Shown here piece after piece: positions 47,072 to 58,122 of a stretch of 64,000 bases of DNA. How positions within the stretch are numbered: position 1 is the stretch's first letter; every line of letters starts with the position of its first letter. Location of the stretch: the NCBI GenBank assembly GCA_963966185.1, contig CAWZYM010000394.1, positions 372,001 through 436,000 on the forward strand, written 5' to 3'. The notes beneath the pieces were generated by a model. It searched no databases. It had not been told where the DNA came from and saw only the letters and a list, made by a program, of their open reading frames with translations. A program made the translations under genes and the position numbers. This DNA comes from Rhabditoides inermis. Taxonomy: Eukaryota > Nematoda > Chromadorea > Rhabditida > Rhabditidae.

Positions 47072-49734
47072 ATGGACGACGAGTCTCGAAAGAGATCATC
47101 AAGTGACGAAATTGGAGAGAGAGCAGAGAAGAGGAAAATGGAAATGAAGAAAGTGGAGAAGGACACTCCGTCACCGGAGCTCGGCCTAGAGATAGTAGTG
47201 GAAGAGGATGCCCTCGACAGACTTATCGCAGACTATCAAAAGGGCACGCTCACCAAGGACACATTCATGACATCTGTCGTCGCACTCCAAAAAGAAAACA
47301 ATGCGGTACGCACACTCTCTCTCTTTTGCATTCATTGAAAGTATTTAGAAATACTGTCCCACTCCTCCGACCACAATATCTGCAATGAGTACTAATGATG
47401 AGAGGAAACAAGATGAGGAGCAAAAGATTGCTCAATTATCGCCCAAACCAAAGCAGGTACGCACGTGAGGGGATTGTAGATTACTTTGACAATTGTAGTT
47501 GTCGCCTCTAGCTCCCGCGGCGCACACGTCTTCTTCCCACACCACCCCCTTCATCACCCCATTGTCCACTCCGTCTGCGACAGTCGCCGTCGCTCCCCCT
47601 ATTGCCAGCACTGTAGCACCCGTGTCTGTCGCCTCCTTCTCCCCCACTCTTTCCCCGACTCATGTTCCAGCCACCACTCCTATCACACTCGCCATGCCAA
47701 TCACATCCACTATCCACCTGCAAAAGGTATTGTTTTCACGAATAATTTCCATGTGTTTACACTTGTACATCATACATGGCTCTAACATATTCCACATTTG
47801 ATATTCGGCATGCGATTCGTTAAGAGCGTTCGCTTGTAACCGTAGCTTTTAGTCAGCTGATTAGTATTCACTCTGTACTACTGTACGTTTATTGATATTC
47901 ACTGCGATGTTACGAAACAAAAATTGTTATGATTATGCATTTTGAGGAAGCGACGGTATCTCCCGTGAGAGAGATGGTAGCGCCGCTGCTGAGTCCGAGA
48001 CCATCGGTAGGAGAGATACAAAGTGAATAGACAAGATGAGAGTGGTATCAGGTGGTGTCTCCGGCAGTGCGCGTGTCCACCACCCCGCTGTCCGTCGTAT
48101 CCAGCATCGCTCCCGTCAGTGTACAGACCATGGCCACCAGCCAGTTCGTCGACGGCAACTGGTCGGTGGTGGCGTTCCTCCCGGTGAGTAGCCACCCAGC
48201 ATCCACTCATTCCCCTCGCAGTTTCAGCCAGAGTCGCCGACGGCTGTCGCATCCACTGCGCCCTCCCCCACCACCAGGACTGTACAGGCACACACTGTCA
48301 AGGTGGGAATCAAAAAAAGTATAGCTATAGCAGTGCTCACTGTAAGTGTTCAGATCCCTGCGCTTGCCGCGGCGCCGACGCTCCAGCAACAGCAACACCA
48401 GATACTACAGCAGCACCAGCAACTGCAGCAGCACCAGCAGCAGTTGCACCAGCAGCACCAGCATCGGGCGATGCAGCAGCAGGCACTCCAGCAGCAGACT
48501 GTCCTCCAGCAACAGCTCCTCCTCCAGCAGCAGCAGCTGCAGCAACAACAACAGGCGGTCCGTCAGCAGCAGAGGTCGCAGACACAGCTCCTGCCGCCTC
48601 GCCCCGTTGCGGTATGATGATTCGCATATTTTAGTGCACATTAACATTAATATCAACGTTCACATATTTATTTTAGCGTTCTCCTATTAGCACATCTATC
48701 TCCACACCCAATCCCTCCATGGAACAAATTCAAGTATGACTATTTTTTTAAATCTTTTCATTGTGTTTTTTCAATTTTAGCAAGCTGCATTGCAACAGCT
48801 GATCGAGCAAAAGGTGGCCGCACAGCGGAGGGAGCAGATGGCAATGCAGCAGCAACAACAGAGACTACACATGCAGCAGCAACAGCAACAACTTCAGCAG
48901 CAACAGCAATCGCTGCAGGAGCGCACGCCTCCCGTGTCCGCGGCGGCGGCACGCGCAAATGCGAACGCGCAAGGAATGCGCATGCTGCAGGCCGGCTTCA
49001 CCCCGCAGCAGGCACTCCAACTCATGAACATGACTGGACATCAGGCCGCACTCCCTCCCACCATCATGTCACAAGCACATCCGGTGAGCAATAGAAAGAC
49101 GGAATGTTGGTAGACAGTCGCTTGCAGATCCATCGCGTGCAGCAGCCGCAGCAAGTGCAGCAGGCGAGCGAGCTGCGACAGGTGTGTGTGGGACGGGAGG
49201 GAGGTAATGGAGTGTGGTTGCAGCTCGCGGCGCAGCAGCATAACGCGTCCCAGCAGCAGGCACTGCATCGACAGCTCGCAGCCCACCCCATCACCCCCCA
49301 ACAACAACAGGCACTCGCACAACAGCAGACCGCACTGCTCCTCCAGCACCACAACATACTCGCGCGGCAGGTAAGCGCGTGCGGCCCCCAGCAGCTACCC
49401 GAGTTCTAGCCGCTCGCCCCTCCACTCACCACTCCCTCCACTACCACCACACATGCACTGTACGACGATGCGGTGAGCACTCTATCACACACTCACACAC
49501 ATGCACACTAACACAACACACAAGCACTCTTTTTTACATAGTCACTTTCACAAATCGAGATCTCTTCATTGTTTTGTTTTTTGTTAATTGGAAAAAATTC
49601 TAAAGTTTGCAGTGTTTGTTATGTGTGTGTTGCAGCCGCGTAGTGACTGGTCGGTGGTGTCTATTCCCCTGCCGACACAGTGTGAGAAGTGGAGTCCGGA
49701 AGGCACCCCACTGCCGCAAGACCCCTCGCACTAA
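47072..49734 (+). CDS. Glutamine-rich protein, probable transcription cofactor
   Basis: Twelve exons give 585 residues: 47072-47305, 47349-47456, 47499-47726, 48052-48183, 48228-48302, 48354-48611, 48677-48733, 48781-49083, 49128-49181, 49224-49370, 49410-49472 and 49636-49734. Every exon length is a multiple of three. The N-terminus is Lys/Arg/Glu-rich (KRKMEMKKVEK) with EDALDRLIADYQKGTLTKD. A Thr/Pro/Val-rich part follows, then long polyglutamine with Leu and His, and a helix AALQQLIEQKVAAQRREQM. The end is SDWSVVSIPLP...PEGTPLP. Composition is that of nuclear coactivators. I could not match it to a named factor. Exon skipping would never break the frame, so many isoforms are possible. AATAAA lies at 49865-49870. 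Confidence 0.8.
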
Positions 49735-49864
49735 CACCCACACCCTCAGAGGAGAGGAGACCCTACCTCCCTGCCCGCTCCCCCCACTTCTCTTCCTTTC
49801 ACTTTCACTCTTCATGATCTCGTGTGTTTTTCGTTTGTTTGTGGTTGTTGTTGATTTTTATATG

Positions 49865-49870
49865 AATAAA
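49865..49870 (+). terminator. Polyadenylation signal of the Gln-rich gene
   Basis: AATAAA 131 bp after the stop. Confidence 0.7.
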
Positions 49871-49879
49871 TTATGTATG

Positions 49880-50526
49880 TTAGCCAATGTGCTGTATAAG
49901 AATTGACGATTCTTTCCCTCGGCGATTTTCTGGGTGCAAAGCGCAGCTTATTTCCGGACTAGCTGTCCCCTATAGCCGCCAGACTGGTCTACTGGTTACA
50001 TGTCCCTCCCTCCAACCTGCGCTCTCTACATCCCCACATTCTCTCCATTTCCCCTCCTTTGCCTCGCAATGAGTGAACGCAGTTCCATGTTCCAAGTGTT
50101 CCAACTCCTTTCACAGCCTACGAGTCGTCGAGTAAATAGCGTGCGCGAGGCGGAGAGCGCAGAGCGCACATTATGTACTCCATATGTGTCGCCATGTAAA
50201 GCAAACCCGCATTTTTAGATAGCATTTTAAGTCTCCACCACATGCGTGCCTACTTCCGCTCCCACTTCTTTTCGGGTGGTGACAACGGCCCTTTTGATCA
50301 AATCGCGTGTTCCTCCCGCCTCTCACATCAATCGAATACGTGTGTTTTTATGCGGCGTGCACCGTGTGTGCTGCGATTCTCGCCCAATTAGGACCCCACT
50401 GCAACCTTTCGCACGCCCTCACCACATGAATGAATATGAGTAGTATATATCTATGCCAGCATATTTCTCGGTTGCCTGGCGTGCGTTTCACAATCGCAAT
50501 TGTCTCTCTCTTCTCTCTCCCTCTCC

Positions 50527-50567
<41 letters not shown>

Positions 50568-50750
50568 CGACTGCGGTGGTGTTGCTGGTTGCTCGGATAC
50601 CGCACCGACAATATCTCGTAAATGGATTGAGAGAAATGCCGACGCCTCGCTGCTTTTTGCGTCTCAATTATACATACAACTGCGCTTATGATTTACCCAC
50701 TCACTCCTTTCATGTTTTAGTTTTCGTTCGTTGTCGTACAACCTTGTTTC
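49880..50750. other. Intergenic / promoter region, no gene seen
   Basis: Contains a CT microsatellite at 50500-50562 and short frames only. It ends with TTGTTTCAG just before the next ATG, a possible trans-splice acceptor. Confidence 0.6.
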
Positions 50751-50754
50751 AGTG

Positions 50755-51850
50755 ATGGAGCACCCCCGCAGTTTGGCGGAGGAGATCTCTCTGATCGAGA
50801 GTGGATCCGACTTCGTCACTCCCTCTCTCCTCCCTCTCGAGTTCCCAGTACCCGATCAACTCAAAATCACCCAATCTACTAACACCACCAACAACCCCAA
50901 CCCCATCGATCACATACTACAGTTTTTTGGTAAGCTATGATCGCCTCTTGTATAGTTTTACATATTTGTGTTTCAGATCAGTATGACTGGCTTCCGTGGG
51001 TTTTGCTGGCTCTGGGGTGTCTCCTTATACTTGCACTCATCACAGGAATCGTCGTATGGTTATGCAAGCACAAGAAGTGAGTGGTGCCATTTCATTTTAT
51101 AGTTGCACGGTACAACTTTTCAGGCGCGTGATTGCTCAACAAGATTCCGCATCACTCAACGAATACCAGGACTTCCAGTGGCCCAAGTGAGTCTCTCTCT
51201 CTCTCTCCTCTTCCTGATTCTGTTTCTGTCTTCATGCCTCTCTCTCGCTGTCTCGCTCTCCCTACTCTTGTCGGCTTCCTTCGTGCATGGCTTGTTGTAG
51301 ATGGGTGTGTTGTTGTCACCACGCTCCCCCTCCTCACCTCTCGCCCTCCCGCCAGCCTTCTCCCAGCAACCTCGAGGCTTACCGACGCCCGCCCCTCCCT
51401 CCCATCAACACCAAACTACAAGGTACAATGCTTTTCATTTTGAAACGTTTACATTGTTTTGTTAGGGTAACATGCGTCAATTTTTCATGTATTGTGAGGT
51501 GTATGTTATGCTATGATACTATAATCTATATGGTTATATCTGTTATATGAACTACCACAGTTATTATAATCACCTTTTATGAAGCCAGTCACGTTTCAGA
51601 GGAGGGCTACATGGGCTCATACATTCCACCGCAGCGCCTTCCACCCATTCAACCAAAGGTGGAACAGTTCGACGAACTCCAGCTCGGAGCGAACATACAC
51701 GGTGAGCAAAAAAAGGGCGCCTGCAACTTGATTAGTTTCTATTTCTAAATGTCTGAGTGTGACATTGCACGTGCAGGTATCCGGGGCGTGCCGTCGATTC
51801 CAGTCAGGGCCGAGGCATACCGACCACTCCCACAACTAACCAAGTATTGA
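50755..51850 (+). CDS. Small single-pass membrane protein
   Basis: Six phase-consistent exons: 50755-50929, 50977-51076, 51124-51186, 51301-51422, 51600-51701 and 51777-51850; 211 residues. The N-terminal 58 residues are acidic and Asn/Thr/Pro-rich without a signal peptide. One membrane helix (WVLLALGCLLILALITGIVVWLC) is followed by KHKKR, so the N-terminus probably faces outside and the basic side is cytoplasmic. The tail has a CCC cluster (possible palmitoylation), proline-rich PPPHLSPSRQPSPS and Tyr-Pro motifs (RRPPLPP, SYIPPQRLPP) that could bind SH3 or WW domains. An adaptor-type membrane protein is plausible. The family is not recognised. Confidence 0.75.
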
Positions 51851-54270
51851 GAGGAAACAGAGGAAACAAAGGAAGACCCGCCATATTTATACACACACCC
51901 GGTCGATGCATTGCTCAATCCATACAATTCGTTCAGTGTTTGTCTCTATGTGATAAAATCTTGTGTGATATCTGATATATATTGTATCTGAATTTTAGGT
52001 TATGAAAAGAATCGACCCGCTACAGTTCGTTAGCATCTGAGGAGTTGTGTAGTTGTATTTGTATAGTGAGATCCAGTGATATGATAATGTTGATTTGATA
52101 GGAAATTTGACCACTATAATAAACTAAAGTTGATAGGGTAATTCTTACTACAATTTTTTTTACCAATTATTTTCTACATGTTCCGTTCATGTTTTTACAA
52201 TGCGGTAAATTCATTTAAAAAAACTATTACTTGAATACTTACTTAAATTCTCCTTCAGCTTCGAAGTGCGAAGCCCATCGAAAGATGTCTTCAGCTATGA
52301 GTATGGCGGGTAACTGGCTCTGTCAAAAATATATTTTATGCATGACATTTGAAGTGGTGTGCTTCTTTAACTCGTAGCCACACGTATAGCTAACATGTCA
52401 TGTGAGTGCACATGATTTCCGGAAGATTTGTCGGTATGTGCGAGTCTGTGATTGTGTTGATCTAAACAAGATCAAATATTTTTAAAGGGATGAGTTGGGA
52501 TGTGAGAAGATGCAAAGCCGGGAGGTCGGCAGCTACTTGTATGTCTGTGTGGCCCTAAGTGACAGTAATGTACGGGTTACTGTAGTCAACACTGCTCGAG
52601 ATGTCATTCAAGAGTTCGAGATAAATCTCAGCTGCTTCGTGGAAAATGCTGGGCTAAAAAAATACTATTGATAAATGGAGCTCGAGTGGAAGGTGCGAGA
52701 AAACGAAGTGAAAGGTGTACACCGCGGTGGGTTGGCTGACACCACCCTGACACGTTGTCAGCTGCTAACCAGAAGACATACCGTCGTGGATTTTCAACAG
52801 GCATTCATGGTGATTTAAACTCTCATCAAAATAAAAAAGAACATGTTCACTTGTTTCTTGGGTAACTGTTATCCTTTTTACTCTCAGAAATGTCAACAGT
52901 TATGTCAACAGTCACACACTGTCACGCATGTATGTAGTTTTAAATAAACTATTTATGTTAGTAAAGAAAACAAATACCTACCATAATAAAATACAAGAAC
53001 TGTTCGAAATCTTACGTATTTGTAAAATACTATACTACCACTATTCGTTGAAAAATCGAATGTCTAGCTTATCTATCGCACACGGCACACATTTTGTATT
53101 TTGTTGAATCATGTTTCCTCGTACCATTTACCTGTCACTGTCTAGTCCCGCTTCCGTTCCTAGTATTCGAGAGTTGAGTGGGTTGGAGTCTTCCCCCATT
53201 TCCGTTGTAGTCCATTGATCATAATCGCTACCCTCAAACCTAAACTGCAACTGTCATCCTCTGCCCCTGCAAATAACACCTTTATTCTCGGCGATTTTTT
53301 TTTTGATAATCGCGATTGAAGATAACTAGTGGCACTGTAATTAATAAAGGTCACTGTTTCTAGGAATAGAATTGCGCATTCTAGAAAAGCGGAACGGGAA
53401 GAAAGTCACGAACAGTGTTTCAGCGGTGTTTCAAAATCGAAGTCTTATTCACTGTGATTTCAAATTGGAATGAAAAAAGTCGTGAACTTCCTGACATAAA
53501 TTTTCCCTTGGCTTGCTGCTTTGATCTTCAACCGTTTGTCACGACTTCACCCTGTTGTTAGGCTTGAATCTTGGCCTCGACTCTCCGACATAACACTGAA
53601 TTACTCGACATTTTAAATCTGGATCACTCATCCCCATGAGCCATGCCCCCAGCTCACTGTAATCGTCGACATTCACTCATTTCTCGCCGCCACCATTCTC
53701 TCATATTTGATGGCCACAGCAAAACTGTGTGTGTTGTTTTGTTTGTTGTTTTGTATGTCCGTTCATTGGAAAAAAAATACAATGTTTTACACGTGTATTA
53801 CCTCATGTGTGAGACACGTGAGCACAAACAACAATTACTGGAAGAGTTAAAAAAAGAGAGATAGGTAACTCGAGAGAGAAAGAGAAAGAGAGTTTTGAAA
53901 TGGATGTGTCTTTGGTTGTCTTATCAATGGGTGACTTCTACACATGTGTTATCGAATTGGCTGGTGACACACATTTCTACTCGACAAATCATGGTTTGTG
54001 TATGGATATGAGTGTGCAATCAGACATCCCCACTAACTCCCAACCGAAAAAAACACACACTCCTCAGTTACCATTCTGAAATTCGAGTGATATATTGACA
54101 AAATGATTAAATGTGGCGACAACGCTGGTTTATGAGAGCTATAATAGACTCGCACTTAGCTCAGAATTTTTCGTTGGAAACATTAGCGTGGATTTTGAAC
54201 ATACAGTATACTGAACGAAATGCGCAGCAATTTTGTTTTGCCGTTCATAGCTCTACTCCACAGATCCTGT
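51851..54270. other. Intergenic, no gene seen
   Basis: Only short frames. A/T-rich, no repeat array. I could not support any exon chain on either strand. Confidence 0.55.
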
Positions 54271-54280
54271 AACATGACCA

Positions 54281-54348
54281 CGTGACGTAGTGGTATCGCT
54301 CTAGCTTGGCAAGCAGCGGTCCGCGGGTTCAACCCTGGCTACCCACGC
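54281..54348 (+). pseudogene. tRNA-like sequence (tRNA pseudogene or SINE head)
   Basis: TAGTGGTATCGCTCTAG resembles an A box/D arm and GCGGGTTCAACCCTGGC a B box/T arm, at the usual spacing. The acceptor stem does not pair properly (CGTGACG against TACCCAC) and the T stem has a mismatch, so I call it a decayed copy. Confidence 0.4.
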
Positions 54349-54894
54349 AAAATTTTGTTAAATTGATAACATCATCCGATGTGTTCTGATCGTTGTCTAA
54401 CCACCCTAATGTCTCTCGTGAAAAGATGGGAACTCATTTGCGGGCCCACTATAGTTGCGGGATTCAAGTGGCCACAGTGCCTTGACAGTTGATTGGATGC
54501 GTGTGACGCTGCCTCCCCCCCCCTCTTGGTCTCGCCCCTGATCTCCGTCGTGTAGTCTGCCACCTATTCACCCACTCATTTTCTCGTCCGCTTATCACAT
54601 GAATAGCCTTGTCAAGCGTGTGATTATGCCCTCTCTCGCGCACTCTCTCCTCTCTCCCCGCCTCCCCACTCTCCCTCCATACCATTCTTTCAAGAAGCGC
54701 TCTCGGTAATTAGGCGAGTATGCCTTGAGTATGCTTGTAGTGTGTTGGTGTGAGTGGGATATACAGTATGGCACGTGGTAGAAGGCATGTGAGAGATCGC
54801 CAACACTACAACTCTACAATAACACTGGCTGCATAGCTCGGGGTAGCTGTCGAGGTAGAGTTGTGTGAAGAGGACGCCTAGCTAAAATTAGAAT

Positions 54895-55300
54895 GTCAAT
54901 CAATCAATCAATCGTTTATCCGGAATCGTTATATCTGAATATGACAACACAATCATAATGATATGAAACATACAGTAGTGCCTAGGATGCTAGATACATA
55001 ATAGGCTAACGCCGGGGAAAGACAGGTAGGCTGAGGTTAGTGGTGGGAAGACGATACTTGATCGATAATCATTCCTCGACCATTAGAGTACCATTCTTGA
55101 CGTGAAGAGCTCCGGGGTTTCCTTTGCTTCCATGCCAGTTAGTATCTCCTCGCGCCAGCTGCTTTCACGTGAGGGTACTTCCCGCCGCCTCACTGGTTAC
55201 TCGGGAAGGATTCTTGTCGATGACCGAACATTCGGCGGCGGCGGTGCAAAAATGAGGACCCGACCGCACGCCGCGGGGAAAAGAAGAATGAAGAATGTCC
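54895..55300. repeat. Dispersed repeat, copy 2 (uninterrupted)
   Basis: Matches 26428-27210 without the 391-bp insert. It starts with (TCAA)n and TTTATCCGGAATCGTTATAT and ends CGCACGCCGCGGGGAAAAG. It shows small indels against copy 1. Confidence 0.88.
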
Positions 55301-56140
55301 TTACGGCTAATCGCAGTGTCTTCATATCACAGACATAACATCGGAAAGTAAAAACAGTGTTTGCGGGTCGTTCGTTGTTGTGTACGCTATCTATATCCTC
55401 GGCAAATTAGTCGGTGCGAATAAGAGTTAGACATCCTACAATAGAGAGAAAGAATAGAGATAGAACGAGAAAGACAGCGAGAGACAAAGACATTTACGAA
55501 ACATATACTACAAAAATACATACGTAGAATTAAAATGTCAACATACATGAACGTGAGATGTTTTTCGAGTGTGAAGCACTGATGTGGATGCGGAAGAAGA
55601 GAAGGAGGAGGAGGTGAAGTGAGAGCAGACAGACTTGCTCGGAAGGATCACCCTACTGGGCAACACCACTATGATCATATCACGAGACGTTTCACGTAAC
55701 CTTCCAGAAGACTATACATGTGTACAACATCGAAGAAAGATTGCGTAATATGTGGGAACAGGGGGAAGACACGTGAGTCGCATCATAGCCCCGACAGCAA
55801 CCATACTACGCATAGCCCGTCCGGTATCTGGATACCATTTTCGACCCCCCCCCCATATCCCCGATTCTGTACCCTCTACGATCGCGCACTCTCTAACCGT
55901 CGTCTCGCATCCCGACACAGCACGGATTCGGCATACCAGTATGCCCACGCTAATCATATTACAAGTCTCCACCCTGCCAATATGTGCCAGTTCAGATGTG
56001 CGTGGTTGCTCCCTGGAAGACGCTGTGTCTTCTCCCCTCGCGCAGGCTCAGCGGGTTCAACTCACTCGGGCGGATCTCTGGTTGAGCAGCCGCCGCCTCC
56101 GCTCCTACAGTATCCCAGGGGAGGAGCTTCTAACGCCGCC
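55301..56140. other. Intergenic, upstream of the sulfotransferase
   Basis: Reading frames from 55718 and 55752 overlap the promoter and lack gene-like composition. No exon supported. Confidence 0.55.
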
Positions 56141-56144
56141 GGAG

Positions 56145-56152
56145 TATATAAG
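56145..56152 (+). promoter_or_regulatory. TATA box of the sulfotransferase gene
   Basis: TATATAAG in CGGAGTATATAAGGACGGG, 76 bp before the ATG. Confidence 0.75.
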
Positions 56153-56220
56153 GACGGGCTGAGGTAGGCTCATCGCTTCATACAGACTCAATCCCCTGAG
56201 TCTCCCTCTCCCCTCTGAAG

Positions 56221-57801
56221 ATGTTCTCCATTCAACACCTCCGACTCGACGACAGCGAGCTGCCGAGCTGCGACCGCACGCCTCCCTGCTCCCCCTTCGA
56301 GATCAAGAACAACAACTTCTGCTTCAGGTATCCACCTATTTCTCTATCCCTCATCTACCCTCTCCCGTTGTAGGAAAGGTCCCGACGTCTCGGTCGTTTA
56401 CCAACCGAAGGCGCACCCCAAACAGGCTGTGATCGACGGCGAGATCTGGCCGCCAATCTTCAAGCCTAGCAACGTTCGGTGAGTCTTTCTCATCCATTTC
56501 TTCACTCATTATTCTTTGTAGATCTGCGAAGAGGCTGTCTCCTCGCGAAGAGGACGTGATGATCGTGACGTATCCCAAGTGCGGAACCACCTGGCTACAG
56601 CACATCTGCCATCAACTGCTCAGGAAAGACGAGTGTGCCGAGGGCAAGGGTGAGTGCGAGAAGAGAGAGAAAAAGAGAGAAAGAGAAAGAGAAAAAACTG
56701 ACTACCTTCTTTCAGAACTGTGCAAGGTGTCTCCCATGATTGAGCGCATGGGCGGTCCCTACTGCGACGCGATGGAGACCCCGCGCATCCTCAAGACGCA
56801 CTTCTCGCGCATGAACTGTCCGAAGAACGACAAGACCAAGTACATCTACGCGGTGCGCAACCCCAAGGACTGCGCCGCCTCCTACTTCCACCACAACAGG
56901 AACTTCAAGGTAACCACATCTAGAACCACAGAAGTGTAACATGGTGGTTTGAGATCTACAACTGGGCGGACGGCGAGTGGGCTACGTTCGTGGACCTGTT
57001 CCTGTCGGGTCAGCTGGCATTCGGAGACTACTTCGACCACCTGCTGGGATGGATCGATCACTGCCGCGATGAGAACATGCTCTTCCTCCGCTACGAGGAC
57101 ATGCTAGCTGATCTGCGCGGATCGATTTTCAAGGTAAGGAGGAGAGGGAGTGGCACGGGCTAATCGACTGAGTGTAGATCGGCGAGTTCCTCGGAGGCGT
57201 GGCGGCAGAGCTGGTCCGCGACCCCGACGCACTCGACGCCGTCGTCCGCAACTCGAGCATCGACGCCATGAAGAAGGACCAGGGACGCTGGTTCCCAGAG
57301 ACACAACTGTGAGTCCTAGGGGAAACTGATAATATGCGCACAAGAGAACATGGGTTGAGCATAGTGTTTTGCAGGAAGGGAGACTTTATCCGCAAGGGCG
57401 GCAGCCGCGACTGGAAGAACTACTTCACCAAGGAGCAGAGCGACCGCATGGATGCTCTCTTCAGGTGAGACGGAACAGTGAGTCCAATAACAGACAATAC
57501 TGACCGCTTCTTGATCAGGACCCGTCTGGCTGGGACGCCTGCAGCTGACTGGTGGTACGACGAGATGCGTTGGGAGGAGAGCGAGTCGACTTGCGAGGAG
57601 GAGCAGGAGGAGGAGTGCGAGGAGAGCGTCTCCCGCCGCGGCTCCTTCTGCTCCGAGGCGAGCGAGTCGCGTCGCGGCAGCTGCTCCTCCCTCGCCGGGG
57701 GCTCCGTCTGCTCCACCGGATACGGCTCCGTGTGGACGCGTCTGATGAAGACGCGAGTGCAGATGCGCTCCATCCCCGCAATCTCCATCAACACCCAGTG
57801 A
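56221..57801 (+). CDS. Cytosolic sulfotransferase
   Basis: Eight exons in phase give 405 residues: 56221-56327, 56374-56478, 56522-56649, 56716-56909, 56954-57133, 57178-57308, 57375-57464 and 57519-57801. It transfers sulfate from PAPS to a hydroxyl or amine of a small acceptor. Motifs: the PAPS loop [11 protein letters not shown] (about residues 88-98), [26 protein letters not shown] (3'-phosphate binding), FLRYEDM, and [13 protein letters not shown] (C-terminal PAPS loop and dimer region). The usual RKG-x-x-G-D-W is RKGGSRDW here. There is no signal or membrane segment. It is about 100 residues longer than typical enzymes, with an extra N-terminal part and an acidic Ser/Glu-rich C-terminal tail ([17 protein letters not shown]). 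The acceptor for exon 5 is TTTGAG. The substrate cannot be told. Confidence 0.95.
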
Positions 57802-57990
57802 ACACTATCCTGTACATACTCTCTCGTCCCCCCAATAGCTAGTCTCCACGGGTCCCTCTTTGTTCACACCGCGCACGCACTACTCCCGCGAGGAGAATAG
57901 TATCTAGCTGTGCTAGCCCCTTCCCCACACCCACACAACAACGAGCACCCGTCATATCGCACCCGGTGAATACTCCATCGACATGTTAAT

Positions 57991-57996
57991 AATAAA
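57991..57996 (+). terminator. Polyadenylation signal of the sulfotransferase gene
   Basis: AATAAA 190 bp after the stop and about 130 bp from the stop of the convergent gene. Confidence 0.65.
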
Positions 57997-58122
57997 TATC
58001 TACGCACAATAAGGAAGTTGTTTACTAACATCGAAACACATACGATAATACAATACAAGTCAAACGCGATGAGAATCAACGTTATATGAAAATGTGGAAA
58101 GAGGAGAAAGAAGGCATAGGGC

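Noticed and set aside
55718..56167. Gene of about 150 codons upstream of the sulfotransferase
   Set aside because: Overlaps the TATA box and shows no splice or composition signal; two frames are open by chance.
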